From: Pelodera strongyloides
Taxonomy: Eukaryota > Nematoda > Chromadorea > Rhabditida > Rhabditidae
Length of the DNA: 64,000 nucleotides
Assembly: GCA_036852015.1 (NCBI GenBank)
Contig: JAANDG010000009.1
Span: 248,001-312,000 of the forward strand
Reading direction: 5' to 3'
In this document: positions 1 through 14,200 of the stretch, piece by piece
Position numbering within the stretch: the first letter of the stretch is position 1
How the letters are laid out: each line of letters opens with the position of its first letter
Program-made: the position numbers and the translations under genes
Notes under the pieces: generated by a model
The model's input: the letters and a program-made list of their open reading frames with translations, nothing else
Told to the model about the DNA's origin: nothing
Databases searched by the model: none

Positions 1-112
1 TCTCGGAATTCTTAATTCAAGGCTGCAGGGCTCTTGTCTGGAGCCCAAAAGGACAATCCTGACGTTTTTTTTACCTTGCACCACATGATAGAATATGATC
101 CTTCTGCTTTAG

Positions 113-3100
113 CTCATCAATGGAGAAGAAGAAGTTGTTCCACAGGAAACAGACGCTTCAATATTCTCAATCACGGCAGATAAGTTACAGGTTAGCGTGA
201 CAACTTCTATTTTGACTACAGTGCATCTTCCAACAGGTCATGTGTAGTCTAGTTGTATGGAGTCCCGTACAAGTACTTCCGTACCCACGTCACGGTCGGA
301 AAAAAGTTAATGTCCAATAGGGCGTGGGTACGCGCGATTGGCTCTACGCAGTTTTTCACCAGTGAAGCTAACTAATTACAGTTTAGGTTCCTGCACAAGT
401 TACAACTTATCACTGTATCGTGCAACGAATGCCTGAAGCAGTCGTCCACCGTAAACATCACGCTATTCGAGTTCGTCAATTTTCCAAATTGCTTTAATTT
501 TCGAATTGCGTGGTCCATAATTGTAAAGCATAGGCATAGGAGGTCTCCGGTTCTCAGTTCTGAGTTCTTAGTATGCTAGCAACCATGTTTCACGATGTAA
601 GGTATCACGTGTTCCCTCGATTACGATATTCTGCCTATTCACCTATTCACAGTGCATATTCATATTCACAGGTATGATACTATCGATTGACTTCGGAAAT
701 CTATCCCCTTGGTTATTCAGCCTCGAGGATTTCGATTTTATTTTGATTTTATCCTTTATTATAGAAGTATTGATTAGTTTCACAGTTCAGATGGAAGCCA
801 TAGTCGACGTGAGGAATAAAGACCTCGTGCATCACATGGAGATCTTTCACTGCGAGAGTCCACAGACGGAGACATTCGAGGGAGAGTGCTCGTCGTCGAT
901 GAGACCCAGAGAGTCAAAGTCATGCAGCAGAGTGATAGCAGCCTGGGCGATGGGAGAAGGGGTGAGATTCTGAAGCCGGTTACTCTTTCGATCTTGAAGG
1001 CGTTGCCAAAGTTTGTCTCTCTCTCTTTGCTCAACTTCACTGTTACGTATAGAAGAGTTTTTTTTGTGGAAACTACGCCTCGAAGCCATAATTCTCTTCT
1101 CTAGGGTGATTAGAAATCGGAGCGTGGTAGCTTTCTTTTCACAGCTACCAGCATTTTTCTCTGGAAAAAGCACTCAACTCTTACCTTTCAGCCAGTCATC
1201 TACCCCTCCGAGGCCGGTCTACCAGTCGGTGGGCTCGATACCGTACCCTATATAATGGTCGAGATTCACTACAACAACGAGGCACAAGTCGAAGGGAGGA
1301 TCGATAACTCGGGATTCAAGTTCACCGTCACTCCAACTTTAAGGTATAAAGTCAGGATAACTTTGCGGTTTAATGCACTTGGTAATTAAGTATGAGTATC
1401 AGGGATACGATACTTTGACTGTATGAATACAGTACTGCACAGAAATGTGCCGTACCATACAGTAACAATTTGTCATCTGAACTGAACCTGAACTCGGTTA
1501 ATGCTCAGGACTCAGAACCACAGCAAGACAAGTCGTTAGATTTGAAATCATGTATAAAGAACCAGTTCAGAAAGTACGACGCTGCCATAATGGAGCTCGG
1601 TTTAATCTACTCGGACGCCAATTCGATACCTCCGCGCCAAAGGGAATTCCCAATAAGCGGATATTGTGCACAAGAATGCACCAGAAATGTGGGAACATTA
1701 TTTAAAAGACTAGCGGCTATTCATAATTCGCCCGTTTCAGAACCTTAGACATAAAATAAAAAAATCCCTGATGAACTTCAATGTGTAAGGAAGCGTTCTT
1801 CCGAGAAGGCAATTATTCTTTATCATATTTATGATCTCAGCATATGAAATATGTATTTGAACTTCTGTACGCACATTGTTTAAGCTTCCCGAAGGTGGAA
1901 TTAATATTTTCGGCTCACAGCTACACGCACATTTAACTGGCAGGAAGCTATACACGTCCCAGTTCAGAAAAGGTACCGTATTTATACTTTTGAAGAGAGA
2001 AAGAACGAGAGAGAGCGAGAGAGAGAGAGAGAGAGAGCTACAGTTGACAGAGATGAGAACAACCTGTAATCGATTAGCAAATACTAATGAGGATGTATTA
2101 CATGGATGTAGACATAAGCGACGGAGGCTATTTCCTACTATTGTTTACAATTTATATTTAGGCGTCAAAGTTGGCGAGATCAACCGTGATAACCACTATT
2201 CCCCACACTGGCAACATATCCAACCAATACGACCTCCAATCAACGTTCAACCAGTAAATGTTTCATTATTTGCTTCTCATTGTTAGAGCGGGCTCAGCAC
2301 TTCGCCGCGGCGTTCAACATAGATGTCCCAAACACGTGTCAAGTCAGAGCCACATGCACTATGTACATAGTACCTTTGCAAGTCATAGTTGTCTTCAGGG
2401 AGACGTACTAGAAACTACGTGCGTTTACGAGACCTTGCAGAGGTCAAAAGTTACTTTGGTAAGTAGGTTCTGTTTTTGCAAATCTAGTCAAGTAAAGGGC
2501 ATCGGAGAGCAGAGGTCAGCGAAAATCCTTAGAATTTGGTGCCGCAACACTGCTCAGAGTAAGATTTCGGAGGGTATAGTTTACCCAAGTTTCATGACTT
2601 TCATTTCACAATTAAAGTATTTGTAGGGTGGATATGGTATCGAGGACGAGATGTGCGTCAACTACATCTACTACTACCCCGCTTCTGATGTCGAAGTGTG
2701 CAAAAGTGCCGTGAACAACGCGACCTTGCACCGTTTCTTCTCGCTACAGTAAGATTCTAATAAGCGTACGGTACTTGGATTGACAGTCAGGAGGTAAGGC
2801 GTTCAAAGTCACATATAGAGGGCAAAAAATCCTCGTGAAACACGCGGTGTAAGATTTTGCGTCTCAGGGCTTCCGCTTGTTAAGCTCATAAGAAAACAGA
2901 ATTTTACTAGTTTACCATAATATTCCATTCACCATACGAATTTAAAGGGAATACGTATGTCCTTTTTGAAGTTAAGCTGTATTAATAGAATGTGTGTCCC
3001 TCATTAAGGAAACAACAACAAAAATTGTTAAAAGTTTCCCATCTAAAGGAAAATGATTTTCAAAGTTCATAGTAAACGCGTTCACTGACACCCTGGCTTA

Positions 3101-3660
3101 CACGGCAGTTCTGATGGAGCAAATTTCAACTTTGCATGCGAATATCGACAAATAGCAAGATTCAATATGCAGGGCATGCAAATTCGAATTTACATATTCA
3201 GTCGCCTACCTAAATTCATGTCTGGTGTGGAAACTCTAGTTTCGCTTTTGTTTTGCACATTGTGAGTGCCTACATATTCGCTTTAACATGGGAACCTAAT
3301 TTAATAACAAGACATATTAGACCCTACTATAACGAGCTCTTATAGCGAGGCTTGCTCGCTATGTATGTTAACTGCCACATAAGTTGAATACTTAACTTAC
3401 CCCTACCGTAATCAACTCCTCCTAGTGGTGTCCGATCAAAGCGGCTCTCGATCTCCGAAAAGTACAACTCGGTTCCATGGACATCCGACAAAGTTGACGA
3501 TCTTCACGAAATGTTCGCCGTCTCCAATCTTAATATGCACTGTCTGGGACACGACGGAGAGCAATTAGAGGTAATTAGATCAAGTTGGTCACACTATACC
3601 GAGTATTATTTCCCGAATCAACTGGCAATGTTTTATGAGAAAACAAGAAAACCGATGTAG
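113..3660 (+). CDS. DBH-like (MOXD-type) copper monooxygenase, 3' part, multi-exon
   Basis: Copper type II ascorbate-dependent monooxygenase, the family of dopamine beta-hydroxylase and MOXD1, probably acting in the secretory pathway. Exons read: 113-190, 387-470, 791-961, 1192-1343, 1571-1688, 1885-1972, 2162-2253, 2399-2458, 2627-2748, 3426-3570 or on to a stop at 3658-3660. All junctions are phase-compatible. Family landmarks in order: TTYHC; the CuA His pair in DLVHHMEIFHC; the third CuA His in VEIHYNN; KYDAAIMELGL; FPISGYCAQEC; the CuB HxH in SQLHAHLTGR; NRDNHYSPHW; the CuB Met in EDEMCVNYIYYYP; and SVPWTSDKVDDLHEMF. The catalytic core is therefore complete. The N-terminal DOMON domain and start lie beyond the left edge. 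The donor after 470 (GTTCGT) is weak. The last intron is uncertain: GTAATT at 3571 could be a donor, or the frame runs on 29 codons to TAG. The substrate cannot be inferred. Confidence 0.9.
1993..2038. repeat. GA microsatellite
   Basis: Interrupted (GA)n run inside the monooxygenase intron between exons 1885-1972 and 2162-2253. It is open in frame with the upstream exon and so can mimic an Arg/Glu-rich coding extension; the family alignment skips it. Confidence 0.85.
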
Positions 3661-3748
3661 TAACTCCAGGATCGTACGGAATGGATATATGTATGTAGTG
3701 AAACATACACCTATACGGAATCTAATACAGTGATGCGAGAGATGCGTG

Positions 3749-3922
3749 ACGAATACCGGCCGGTTTTTGCAACACATCATGAACATTTGAATTCTTACGT
3801 ATTCATGCTAATTTTCTCGAATTTGCGCGATTTTTTATTCTAATTTGCATTCATTCGCATACGCTGCATTCGAATGATTTTCCATGATGCGTTTCAAAAA
3901 TCGGCCAGTATTTCGCTTTAAA
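3749..3922. repeat. Palindromic MITE, family A copy 1
   Basis: Imperfect inverted repeat: GAATACCGGCCGGTTTTTGC on the left answers GGCCAGTATTTCGCTTTAAA on the right. The left TTAAAGC terminus has decayed. The interior carries the family's AT-rich arms with TTTGCAT and CGATTTTTTATTCTAA words. It lies just past the stop of the monooxygenase. Confidence 0.75.
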
Positions 3923-4781
3923 GTCTAACGTCTAACGAACGTTGTTCGAAAGGCTGCCTGTATTCCAAATAATCTTCAAAGTCCCCCAATTAACATTCTA
4001 ATTGCCTAATTGCTTCAGTCATCGCGTGTGGACTGGGCTTCAGTGCCCCATCCCCGTCCTCTCAGTGGCCCATTTTCAAAGATGATCGATGCAACACAAT
4101 GTCCAGCAATTAATGACTAAGCGTCGGCTAATAAAAATTATCTACATTAGGAATCCTAATTGTTTCCGTAACCAATACTATTTCACGTTGAAGATACAGT
4201 AGAAATGCCTGTCTAATTTCACCTTTGTCAGAGGCACTCAACAAAAAACGAAAATTACAATGATATACGTACTAACATACGTCTATTGTCACGACACCAT
4301 CACCTGGTCTGGTGCAGAACACAAAGAAAACGACTTGATTACAAACTGGTCGCTAAATGGTTTCGCCCAACTATAAAACTGAAAACCGTTGGCAAAGCTT
4401 GAATTAATTTTAGTCTTGTTCTAATTAAATGACCATGGTTCCTGGTTTAAATATAAAAACAGTAGCATGTTTCTTTCACTGAAAATCAATCAACACCGTA
4501 GAACATCATCACTATTCACATTAGCGTAAGAAAGTTAATAATATTTTGTAGTTTTCATAAACCATTCAAAACAAGGAGACAAAAACATGCAAGCCCTTTA
4601 TGCATACCACGACAGCAATAAAATATCGATGAAGAAAAATAAAATACAAAGCAAATCCGGGCCTAAAATAACATAAATACTGGGTAATAAGCACGCAATT
4701 CGGGAAATATTCACAGGTGAAGAACAGAGGACTTGAGTTACAATACAAACTATCAACTGAAATCCTAGGGTTTCCATGTCT

Positions 4782-4830
4782 TTTAAAGGGAAGGTAATCT
4801 GTTTTACGAAAAGAAAACTATCCCTTTAAA
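4782..4830. repeat. Short foldback with TTTAAAGGGA termini
   Basis: TTTTAAAGGGAAGG on the left pairs with TATCCCTTTAAA on the right. The ends resemble those of the large TTAAAGGGAT foldbacks at 47414 and 57877, so this may be a minimal internally deleted relative. It is too short to be sure. Confidence 0.4.
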
Positions 4831-5799
4831 GAAATGGCACTCCAAATTTCAAGCAATCAAATAAATGGGGCACAACTATCAGTACAAGGCATTAATTATA
4901 AAATAGCGATAAACCTTAAAAACAAGATGATTTCAATTACCTACTTACTCCGCATACTGTAGAGGGAAGTTGGCGCAAACACAAGTTTTTTAAATGATCA
5001 GGCAAGCGAGAATCGAATTCCCCACAAGTTCGCGGTCGTATTCGTACAACGCACGTAAGGTTCTCCCGTGTGCCTGACCCTTTAATGTCACTATTCCCCA
5101 CCTCTCCAGCATACGGGTAACCATGATCTTCATACAAAGTAGTACATAAATAGTCTACAAACAGAAATTACAAATAACCGTGCAAATACTAAGAAAAACA
5201 TAGCGAAACGAAAAGGCAAAACTCCATTGACAGCTCAGTGGTAACACGGTACCAGGATACAAGTATAGAAGAAATGAATGAGATAAGAATTCAAAACACA
5301 TACTATTCAATGTCTAATTAACTCTATTAAAATCGCATAATACAAAAGCAATTTGATTTTCTCAGAGAGTACAAAACGCGGTAAAAATGTTTGATTACTT
5401 TCAAGCAAGAAAAAGTGAATTGTTCCAATAAAATTTGAATTTTCCTACAAAACACATGGGCAGCTAGATGAGAACAATAATTATCATAATGAAATCAATA
5501 ATTAATCAACCAATCAATAATCAATCCAATCGATCAATCAATAATTAAAAATGGAAACCTCACAGAGAATAGCAGATTGGACCCGTCTGCAACGTACAGA
5601 GTAATAAGGAGTAGTAAAAAGAAAGCAACAACTCAGCTAAAAAGTCCTATCACCGGGATAATCCACTTTTTAACAACCATCAAGCATAACGTTCAATCGT
5701 GCACAAAAAGATAAGAGTAAATGTTTGAGTGCAGCAATTGTTCAAGACTCAAGCAATTAGATCACCTAATATAAGCAAGTAAAACAATCCAGAAAACGG

Positions 5800-5940
5800 T
5801 GGCCGTATGCACGGACACTGGAAGCCTCCCAGATTGGGAGAATTTGTCTCTGTGTGACTCTGAATCATGTGATCCCTCTTTTTCTCTAACCTCCCACTGG
5901 GAGGCTGGGAGCTTCCCAGCGCGTCGTGCATACGGCCACA
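5800..5940. repeat. Small MITE with TGGCCGTATGCACG termini
   Basis: About 140 bp bounded by TGGCCGTATGCACGGA and its near-perfect inverse TCGTGCATACGGCCA, with inner inverted CTCCCAG / CTGGGAG words. The same terminal word recurs at 62905, which supports a repeat family rather than a chance hairpin. It lies about 50 bp beyond the CLASP stop codon and so may be part of the 3' UTR. Confidence 0.7.
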
Positions 5941-5990
5941 GTATTCAAAACTACGTACCGTAACTTACAATCATAATACCAGACTGGCAA

Positions 5991-8257
5991 TTAGAAGTGT
6001 GTGCTGGCCGACTGCGCCCTTTGAATGTAGATGTGCACGAGCTTTTGCTGAAATTGCGAACAATTACTATATTTTTTATCGCTTATCTACGCACAACTAC
6101 AACATCTGCTTCTTAGAATTGTATTTTCCAGAGACCCAACAAATAAATTTTCACAGACCTGGTGCTGTTCCACTTTAAGTATAAGAACCGGCAACTAACC
6201 TTATTTTCTGGCAGACCTTGCAGATACCGGTTCATCTCGGCCGGCGCCTTCAAGTTCGAGGCCACAATCGCGTTCACAGCCGCCTTACGCACCTTGGCCT
6301 GCTCGTTGTTGTTGAAGCTCTGAATTTAGAGCACCTGAGCACTTGGCTATGAACCGCATTTCCGCATATCCTACGTATCCTATGCAAATTTGATGCCCGT
6401 CCGGCAAGCTTCCGGCACCAAATTTACATAGGGTATGCGTATCCTATGCAAATTTTCCAAAGAAGGAGCAATACTGCTTTAAAGTCCAATCACTTACATT
6501 TATCAATCGGGGGCAGATATCTTCCATGAGTGGGGCAATCTCCTCGTAATCCAGACTTTCAATCAGCGCCACGAGCATCTTGAGAGCGGCCTGCACACGC
6601 TCGTCCTCCTAAAGTATATACATCAAATATCATCCACGGGTCACTTTCAAGCTATCAAATACGATAAGTTCAGCCAAGGTAAATTGGTAAATTCATACCC
6701 TTGAAAAATTTTACTTTTCCGTCAAGCAAAGGAAAGAGAAGAAGAATCATCTTGATAACAATAACGCAGGGGAAAGAAAATTGTGCTTATAGTCTACATT
6801 TCTCCCCCGTTCCAATATTTCCTCTTTTGCTCATACCCAAAGGCAATACTTGGAATAGTGACTTCAATAAGTAGTATAGAATAAATGAAATAGATTGGTT
6901 TCGAAACCCAAAAAAAAAATACAAAATATAAAACCAACTTGTTGGTCAACAATCGACAGGATGGTCGTCACCACAGTTGGGGTGGGCAAATGGGTGGCTA
7001 GCACGCGGGCGCACTCCTCGGCACACTGAGTGACTTGCTGGAATATTCATTGGGTAAAATGACGGATACATACCAATAGTTTACCCACACCACACTACCC
7101 CATTCCTCTGACAAAGTGACTTGCTCAAAAAAAAAGTGTTTCATAAATATTTTACAAAAGCAAAGCAAAAAAAAACTAACCGGTACAGCATCGGGTGACA
7201 GCGCGAGAACCTTAAGAATGGTCATTTCCGCAATATCCGAGAATCGAGCTGCCTGGATTCGACTGAACAAAAAGCAATATAATGAAACTAACGAGCGGTT
7301 GTGGAATAAAATTACTTCAATTGTGGAATAAAGGCCGTGAAAACATAACATAAATACTCGATTAAGTAAGTCAAATACATTCACATGCCACAAGTTTAAT
7401 GGGTCGAGGAAAATCCATATTCAGCAAACCTTAGCTAAAACACTGTCACTTGAAAAAAAACTAAATAAAACAAAATAGGACCACCCACCACATCTTTGTC
7501 AACAGCCGGAAGCCCATCTTTTGCATCAAAAAGTCGTCGAGCTAAAACAATAAAATGGTGTTTGAAAACAAACTACTTGCTTCTTATATTAATTACTACA
7601 TTAATTATTATACTGCGTTAAATACTTAGTATAAACTACACCAAATCAGCATAATGCAGTCCATATATAATCCACAGACACGTAAATACTCCTCAGAGAA
7701 CCTCCCGTCCCTGCCGCCCATTAAACGTTTCACTTTTACTACACCATGACCGAAAAAATGTACAGTAGCATTCGTATACATAAACACTTGACTATTTTTA
7801 AACGCTAAACACAGTTTTGTACAACAGTTTAAACAAACGTCCACCAAATTTCTCCAAAAACAGGCTGTATTCAATATATTCCACTTAGTGCATAATAAAG
7901 TATAAAATAATTTAGAAAAAGAATACAACCAACCTTCATTATGTCAAACAGTCGGACAACCAACGGTTTAAAGAACTCGTCCCACAGGGTGAACGAACCC
8001 TCGCTCATCATCTAAACAAAAACAGAAATCACAGCATGGAATTGAACCCTCGTTCACCTAGTAAGAACAGAAACACTCGCACTACGCCGAGTCGTCATAG
8101 TTCTCACCTGGTAAAGAGTGCTGAGGGCCGTTCTCTGAATATCTCTTCTAGCCACGTCCAATCTGTCAGAAGCCAGCTCGTCCAACATGTCAGCCACTCT
8201 GTTCCTCTGCGATTTCTCATCATTTGCCATCCATATTGTCGATTCGAGTTGCGAGTC
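5991..8257 (-). other. CLASP: CLASP C-terminal TOG block (8 exons)
   Basis: Exons 8108-8257, 7934-8011, 7492-7541, 7181-7262, 6939-7037, 6498-6608, 6200-6319, 5991-6047. Readings: VADMLDELASDRLDVARRD; SFTLWDEFFKPLVVRLFD; MGFRLLTKI, joining in phase to QAARFSDIAEMTILKVLA, which matches animal NQPARFKNYAELTIMKTLEA; CAEECARVLATHLP; ALKMLVALIESLDYEEI; QAKVRKAAVNAIVASNL; QKLVHIYIQRAQ. This domain recruits CLIPs and cortical or kinetochore partners in animal CLASPs. Exon 7492-7541 is only 50 nt, and its boundary was fixed by phase. Confidence 0.9.
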
Positions 8258-11200
8258 CTAAGGATAGAGGTAATGAAATGAACAAAGCCAACAAACTCTA
8301 CTTGGCCTTAAAGCGAAATACCGCCCGGTTTTTGAAACGCATTGCGTAGACCTGCTTTCTTATGCATCATATGCAAATGAGCAAGAATTAGAATAAAAAC
8401 TAGACCCCAATTAGACCCCACGTTGCATAAATGCATAGGAATGCACGTACTTGAGATGTGTTTCAAAAACCGAAACGCACCGTGGACAACTGAATTCTTA
8501 CGTATTTACGCTAATTTGCTCCAATTTAGCTCGATTTTTTATTCTAATTTATGGTCATTTGCATAGGCTGCCGCTGCATAAGGACGCTGATGGACTCAAT
8601 GTGTTTCAAAAGCCGGTAAGCGGCAGTCTCGTCTGCGTATCATTACCATACTGCTACGTATCATTAATGCACTACTATCACGCAGACAGTTTTACACAAT
8701 CTCCGACATTGTCATAAAACAATTCTCTTTGTTTCTCAAAGATCCACCACGAAAGAAGTATCAGAGGCCGATTTCACCAAAATTTAACTCCGGTTAGGAT
8801 AGGTCAACTTTATCCGCAGGGAGGCTGGCTACCCCGTGGAGTAGCTAACCTGCTAACGATGAAAAAGGCTCAAAAACTCACAAAGTCACTCTCGGGGAAG
8901 CTGGTGGACGTTTCGGGATGGCTGAACGGGGACGACTCGACCGAGTCCCTCTCACGCGGCAGCACCATCGGGGGAAGGCGACTGGGCGGGGCGGACTAAA
9001 ATAAACAAATAAATAAACTGAACCACTACTACCAGAACCAGAATCGCGTGAAAATGGAAAACCTAACAGTGTACTGCGTACTGAGTTCACCCATGTTGCA
9101 CAGTTTGCAGCGGTACACGGCAATACACTATACCCGACACCACGTGTCATACCGCTTTAAACTGTAGCTAGTGTGCAAGGTTGTGCGAGAAGAACAAACT
9201 TGTATACCTGAGGTGGAGGGGCCGGTGATCTCGCCATCGGGGAGCGAATACTACTCATGTTCGAAGTGGTGTTCCTGAGTGACGGCGCCGAACTCATAGT
9301 CATAGCCTCGATCTAAACAATTATACTACAATTTGTGCAAAGTAGAAAAATTAACGCTATTGTTGCGTTGACGCGCCAAGGCGCGCGCCGAGATCTAGTC
9401 TAAACGATACGATTATGCAAATCTTACAGCGTATGAACCGAAAACGGTATCAAGCAAATACTGCTTAGACCACACGATTGAGCAATCAAGGTTAGTTAAT
9501 TCCTTAGTTAATTCCAAGTTACCAATTACAATTATAAGACAATTATATCATTATACTAACCATTAAATTTACCATAATCTAAAAATGATTACCTGATGTG
9601 TAATGTCCTTCAGCGCGGCTCTGAAAATGACATACATAAGATGAAAAAAGTACACAAATTATATAAAATATACAAATAACCAGGAAAACTGACAGCTGGC
9701 ATAGTTAAATTGGAGGCGCTATGACTTCCGACACTACGAAACAAAAAAAAACTAGAATGGGCACTTCGACTTTGAGAGAATACCCTTCTCGCCACATGCA
9801 TTTTAAATGAAGTCTGCACTGACAAATGAAACAAGGATATGTAAGCCATCACGTCAAAGTCAAGGAAAGAGTCCAAGTACAAAAAGAGACCAATCACTTT
9901 GGAGCACGGGGAATCTTTCGCTTAGAATCAAAGCCATTAATTCAATCAGGACGGGAACCCCATGTAAGTTTCTATCATCTATAATTGCTTCTGCCAGGCA
10001 AACACACCAATACCGCACGAACGGAACAATAAACAAACAAACAAACAAACAAACAAACCATACCCATTTCTCGGCGTGAAATTCCCATTAAGCGTCGGGG
10101 TGCCGCTTTTGAGCAGTCCGTGCGCATACTCCCTCAACTGGGGCGGGAAGGTGGACAGAACGTTGGAGAACTCTGCCGCCGACACGAGGAAGAAACCGCG
10201 AATGACACGCTCACACATCTGAATGGGGCACATACATAACACTATACAGAAACAATGATGATGAAATGCTAACCAAAGAAAAAGCAGGCTTCTCGAACAA
10301 CTATGGACATAAGACATATGAAAATTCACTGCACTCCCGTTATCTGAACCTTTTGTCCTTTCGTGCGGGGGGTACTTTATCTTTAACTTTTGTCTGAATA
10401 TAACTACGATCACCCGATCACAATACCCAGTTAAGCTCAAGAGCCCATCACAGAACAATTACAGTAAATAACAGTACAGTACATCAAAATCAAAAGTCAA
10501 AAGTTATTAAAGGAAGAACCTACCGGATGAATGCTGGCCAATTTCTGATCCTCCACCCATTGGAAAATCATATTGAGCGCAGCGCGCACCTAAGAAAGAT
10601 AAATTATATAACAAAAAAGAAAGATACACTCGATTAGAAATCTACATCAAAATATAAATTTGCAATAAAATGATCACACTCACGCGCAAAGAACGATAGA
10701 GTGTTAAACGGTAACGATAAGAAAAAAACATAACATCAGTTAACAAACCAAAAAATCGATAGATCAAAGTATCATAATCAATAAATCAAAATATCATAAT
10801 TAATCACTCACGTCCGATGTATTGATCGCTAAATGAACATCCTCCTTGGAGAGCAATTTGTGCAGAAAATCAAGTATACGTCCTTTTACCTGCAAGGTAT
10901 CTTCATAGTGCGTAATACTCAGAAAAATACACTAACTTCTCCCCTCTCCTGGGGGCCGGAAACCTCAGCTATTTTAATCTCAATAAAAAAAAACATAATA
11001 ACTTTTCTTAAACAAAATTCCGCATGTAATTGTACTGTGCAATAGTGCAATTTTGTTTACACTAGGCATACGTTAGTTTTGGCTAATTTCTTAACCTTTG
11101 TTTCTCATACAAAAATTAACCCAATTAAATTAGAAGCTTCATCCCAAAATATACAATTTACCTTCGTGGGTGGAGACATGATCCTATCTGGCAGCATCTT

Positions 11201-14200
11201 ACACAAAGCAGTCAACTGAACCTGCGGGGTGACCGAGTTCTGTACAGTGGCCAGAGCGTTCTCGTAATGGTGCATAGATGTGGGGATGATCTAAAGGGCG
11301 AGACTGATACGGTAAGTCAGGTACGTGGGAAATAAGCTACCATAACATATTCAAAAGACACAGCTTCCCCCAAAGGAACTGAGTGGTGAATATGGCCTAA
11401 GAAATTACCAAGTTGGACGGTAGCATGTAACTTGCTCAACTTACAAAATAAAACGAGAAAAGCGCAAACGGTACAGTTCAATTTAAAATGTTTCAATATC
11501 GAGGTAAAGGCAACAAACAGTGAGTAGTAACATCATAATGCATTTCAGGCCTTGTGATTATAGCGTTATAAATTATAACGCGCTGTTCAACTAAGGTAAA
11601 TGTATCCCGAATAAGCAATTCTCTTAACAGCCGCTTAACAATGTCTTAAAACCAAGGTACTGTACCTCTGTTCCCGATTTCGATAGCAGTCGTTGCAGGA
11701 GTAGCGGTATCCAATCATTCAACTGGGAAGCATGCGACTCCACAAAGGCTCGGATCGCCTCGGTCACATACGAAACAAGCTGAAGGAAATAAAGACATAA
11801 AATTATGTGCAACCACCAATCACGCGCCGTCGCCGCGCACAAACAGAAAACATGATCCGTCACAAGCCACAACGGGGTGGTGTCTCTTTGTGGTGTACGG
11901 TACGCAGTGTGCGCGGCCAGCGCGGCCCCATGCTTCCCTTTGCGAATGAAGATTTCAATTACAAAACTTAATACCTGATGGTTGCCTTCATTAAGCAATC
12001 GGGTCAGCGTGTCTGACACCTTCTTAACTTCCGGTCCGGATAAAATCTTCCCACTCTGACATACTCCAACGATGCAACGGAGACCATCACGGCGGTCGCC
12101 CACCTAAAAAACACGAAGCTATAGAAAACGGAAAATTATTCTTTAGATTCAATTACGTGTATTACTCTTAAATTGATGCGCTGGATCTCGTTGAATTGTG
12201 TTATAATGACGTACCATCCACTACAAACTACAATGATCACAAAAACGTGGCAACACGGCATTATCCAGAACGACAGAGAAAATCAAGTAGCTTACCTGTG
12301 ATGATGAACACAAACGGAGGGCATTGTTCAGCTCCGCACCGTCAAGTCTGAAACAAAATAAGTCAGATATATGCCAGAAAGAGAAAATACGAAAAATATA
12401 GTCAAGAAAAATAATTACAGGGAAGATTATTTTCAATAGTTACTGGAATGAAGGAGGAAGGGACTGGACAGAAATGAAACGAAATAAATGCACTGATATG
12501 GATCACTAAGCAAAAACCAATCCCAGAATCTAGAAACGAATCAATCGATAACAGCAGCTCACGTTACTCTATCCGGCGAGCTCTTTGCAGACGACGTTGC
12601 TTGTATTCTAGGCGAAGTGAGCACGGGAAGGCTGTCGTCCACGTCCGTACCAAACTCGGCCTAAATCCGTTTAGTTTAAAGCGTTATAACACGTATGAAA
12701 AATGAAAATCATAAACTTGAATACAACCAAATGAACTCCATAAACTTGAATACACTAAATTCCTAGGTGGCTAGGTGCCTTGGTTTGGTTGAGCGTTATT
12801 CTGTCTCTATACTATATTAACTATATGCATGCACTATGCACTGTGTTAAATTAGAATACCGCAGTGTGGGAAGAAGAAATAAAAGATGACTTTATAACAA
12901 GGTCAAATATAAGAGTGGGATTTGTACCAAACAAGTTCACAATTCATTCAACATAAACAATAAACCGTCCCTCGAATATGGTATTGAATAGAATAAAAGC
13001 AACAGACGACAAAATCATATCCATAGAAATGTTCATAGATTTCCATACACCCAAACGCGTCTACTGTATAAATAAATGTTATGCTGATCTTACCGACAAC
13101 CTCGGAATCAGTATCTTATGTGCGCATAGCATAATACAGAAAATACAAACAAAGGACATAATTGGAAAAAAATATCCAAATGGAAAACATTTCAATTTCG
13201 CTGACCTGCACCTTGGCGAGTAGAGCGCTCATCTCGTTGGGCATTAGTCCACCATTGGGACGCGCACCACTAGTACCATTTGTTCCGTCTACAAAGAAAG
13301 AAATAATAAATAGAGAGATAAAGATAGAGACAGAGATAAAGACAGAGTTCTCTCTTTCTCGATCTATCTTGTACGCGTAAGAAGGTTGCATTCAAGGGTG
13401 GTTCGTGCAGTGTTCTATACAGTTTTACATATGTCTAGAAAGGGGCAGCGGTAATATAATAAAAGATAAAATAAAAGCTATAATAAATCAAAACCAATTT
13501 TACATCAATGTTGTCAGCAACAGGAGCGAATTGGGTCACAAACGAGGTCCCCCTATACCATACTTAATATTCTTTTCATTTTACGTCCAAGAGCAAAAAA
13601 ATACCCTCCCAATGGTTTTCTCTTCTTCATCATATCACATGTGATGGTATTTAAAAGAATAATAAAATAGCTAATGAATACGTTATTTAAAGGATCTCAC
13701 TTCTTCCGGGGCTCCCATCCCTCGCTCGCATATTCGTCTGTGTATTCCCGCGTGACAAAAGTTGTCGCGCCTGTTTGATTGTCCTCGAAGGCGAGGTGGA
13801 ACGCGATGTTGCTGAACATACAAAGGCAATAAATATTATGCAGACATGACCGGTATGTGTAAGATTGAAGTGTTTGCCTAGTTTGTATGTGCTGGAACTC
13901 AATAAACTATCAATATTGGGAGCATAATTAGGATATGAACTATGCCACAATAAAAGAAAGATTAAAGCAGTAGAGCCTGCATGTGGTTTTGAAAGATATT
14001 TCAACGATATTCTACATAAGAGCATCCCTATCTATTCTACGCCAACTTCTGTGCACTAATCAACAACAAGCTAAACTAAACTGGAAGGGCATATATTACA
14101 TCCAACACGTGGGATACAGTTACATTTCACAAACCACGTACAATACCGCTTTAACAATCAAAACTCACGCTGACTGACGGGAGCCATCTGGGGCCGCGAT

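Larger units (their letters stand above)
3923..5990. other. Intergenic tract between convergent genes
   Basis: This separates the 3' end of the plus-strand monooxygenase from the CLASP stop codon on the minus strand. No open frame here matches a family I recognise, and stops are frequent in all frames. It presumably holds the 3' UTRs of both genes. Simple ATCAATCAAT-type runs occur at 5490-5550. A short hairpin (4782-4830) and a small MITE (5800-5940) are listed separately. Confidence 0.6.

Noticed and set aside
1470..1570. 5' extension of monooxygenase exon 1571-1688
   Set aside because: The frame is open upstream, but the preceding exon ends in phase 1343|1571 to give LRKYDAAIMEL exactly as in the family; the upstream residues have no counterpart.
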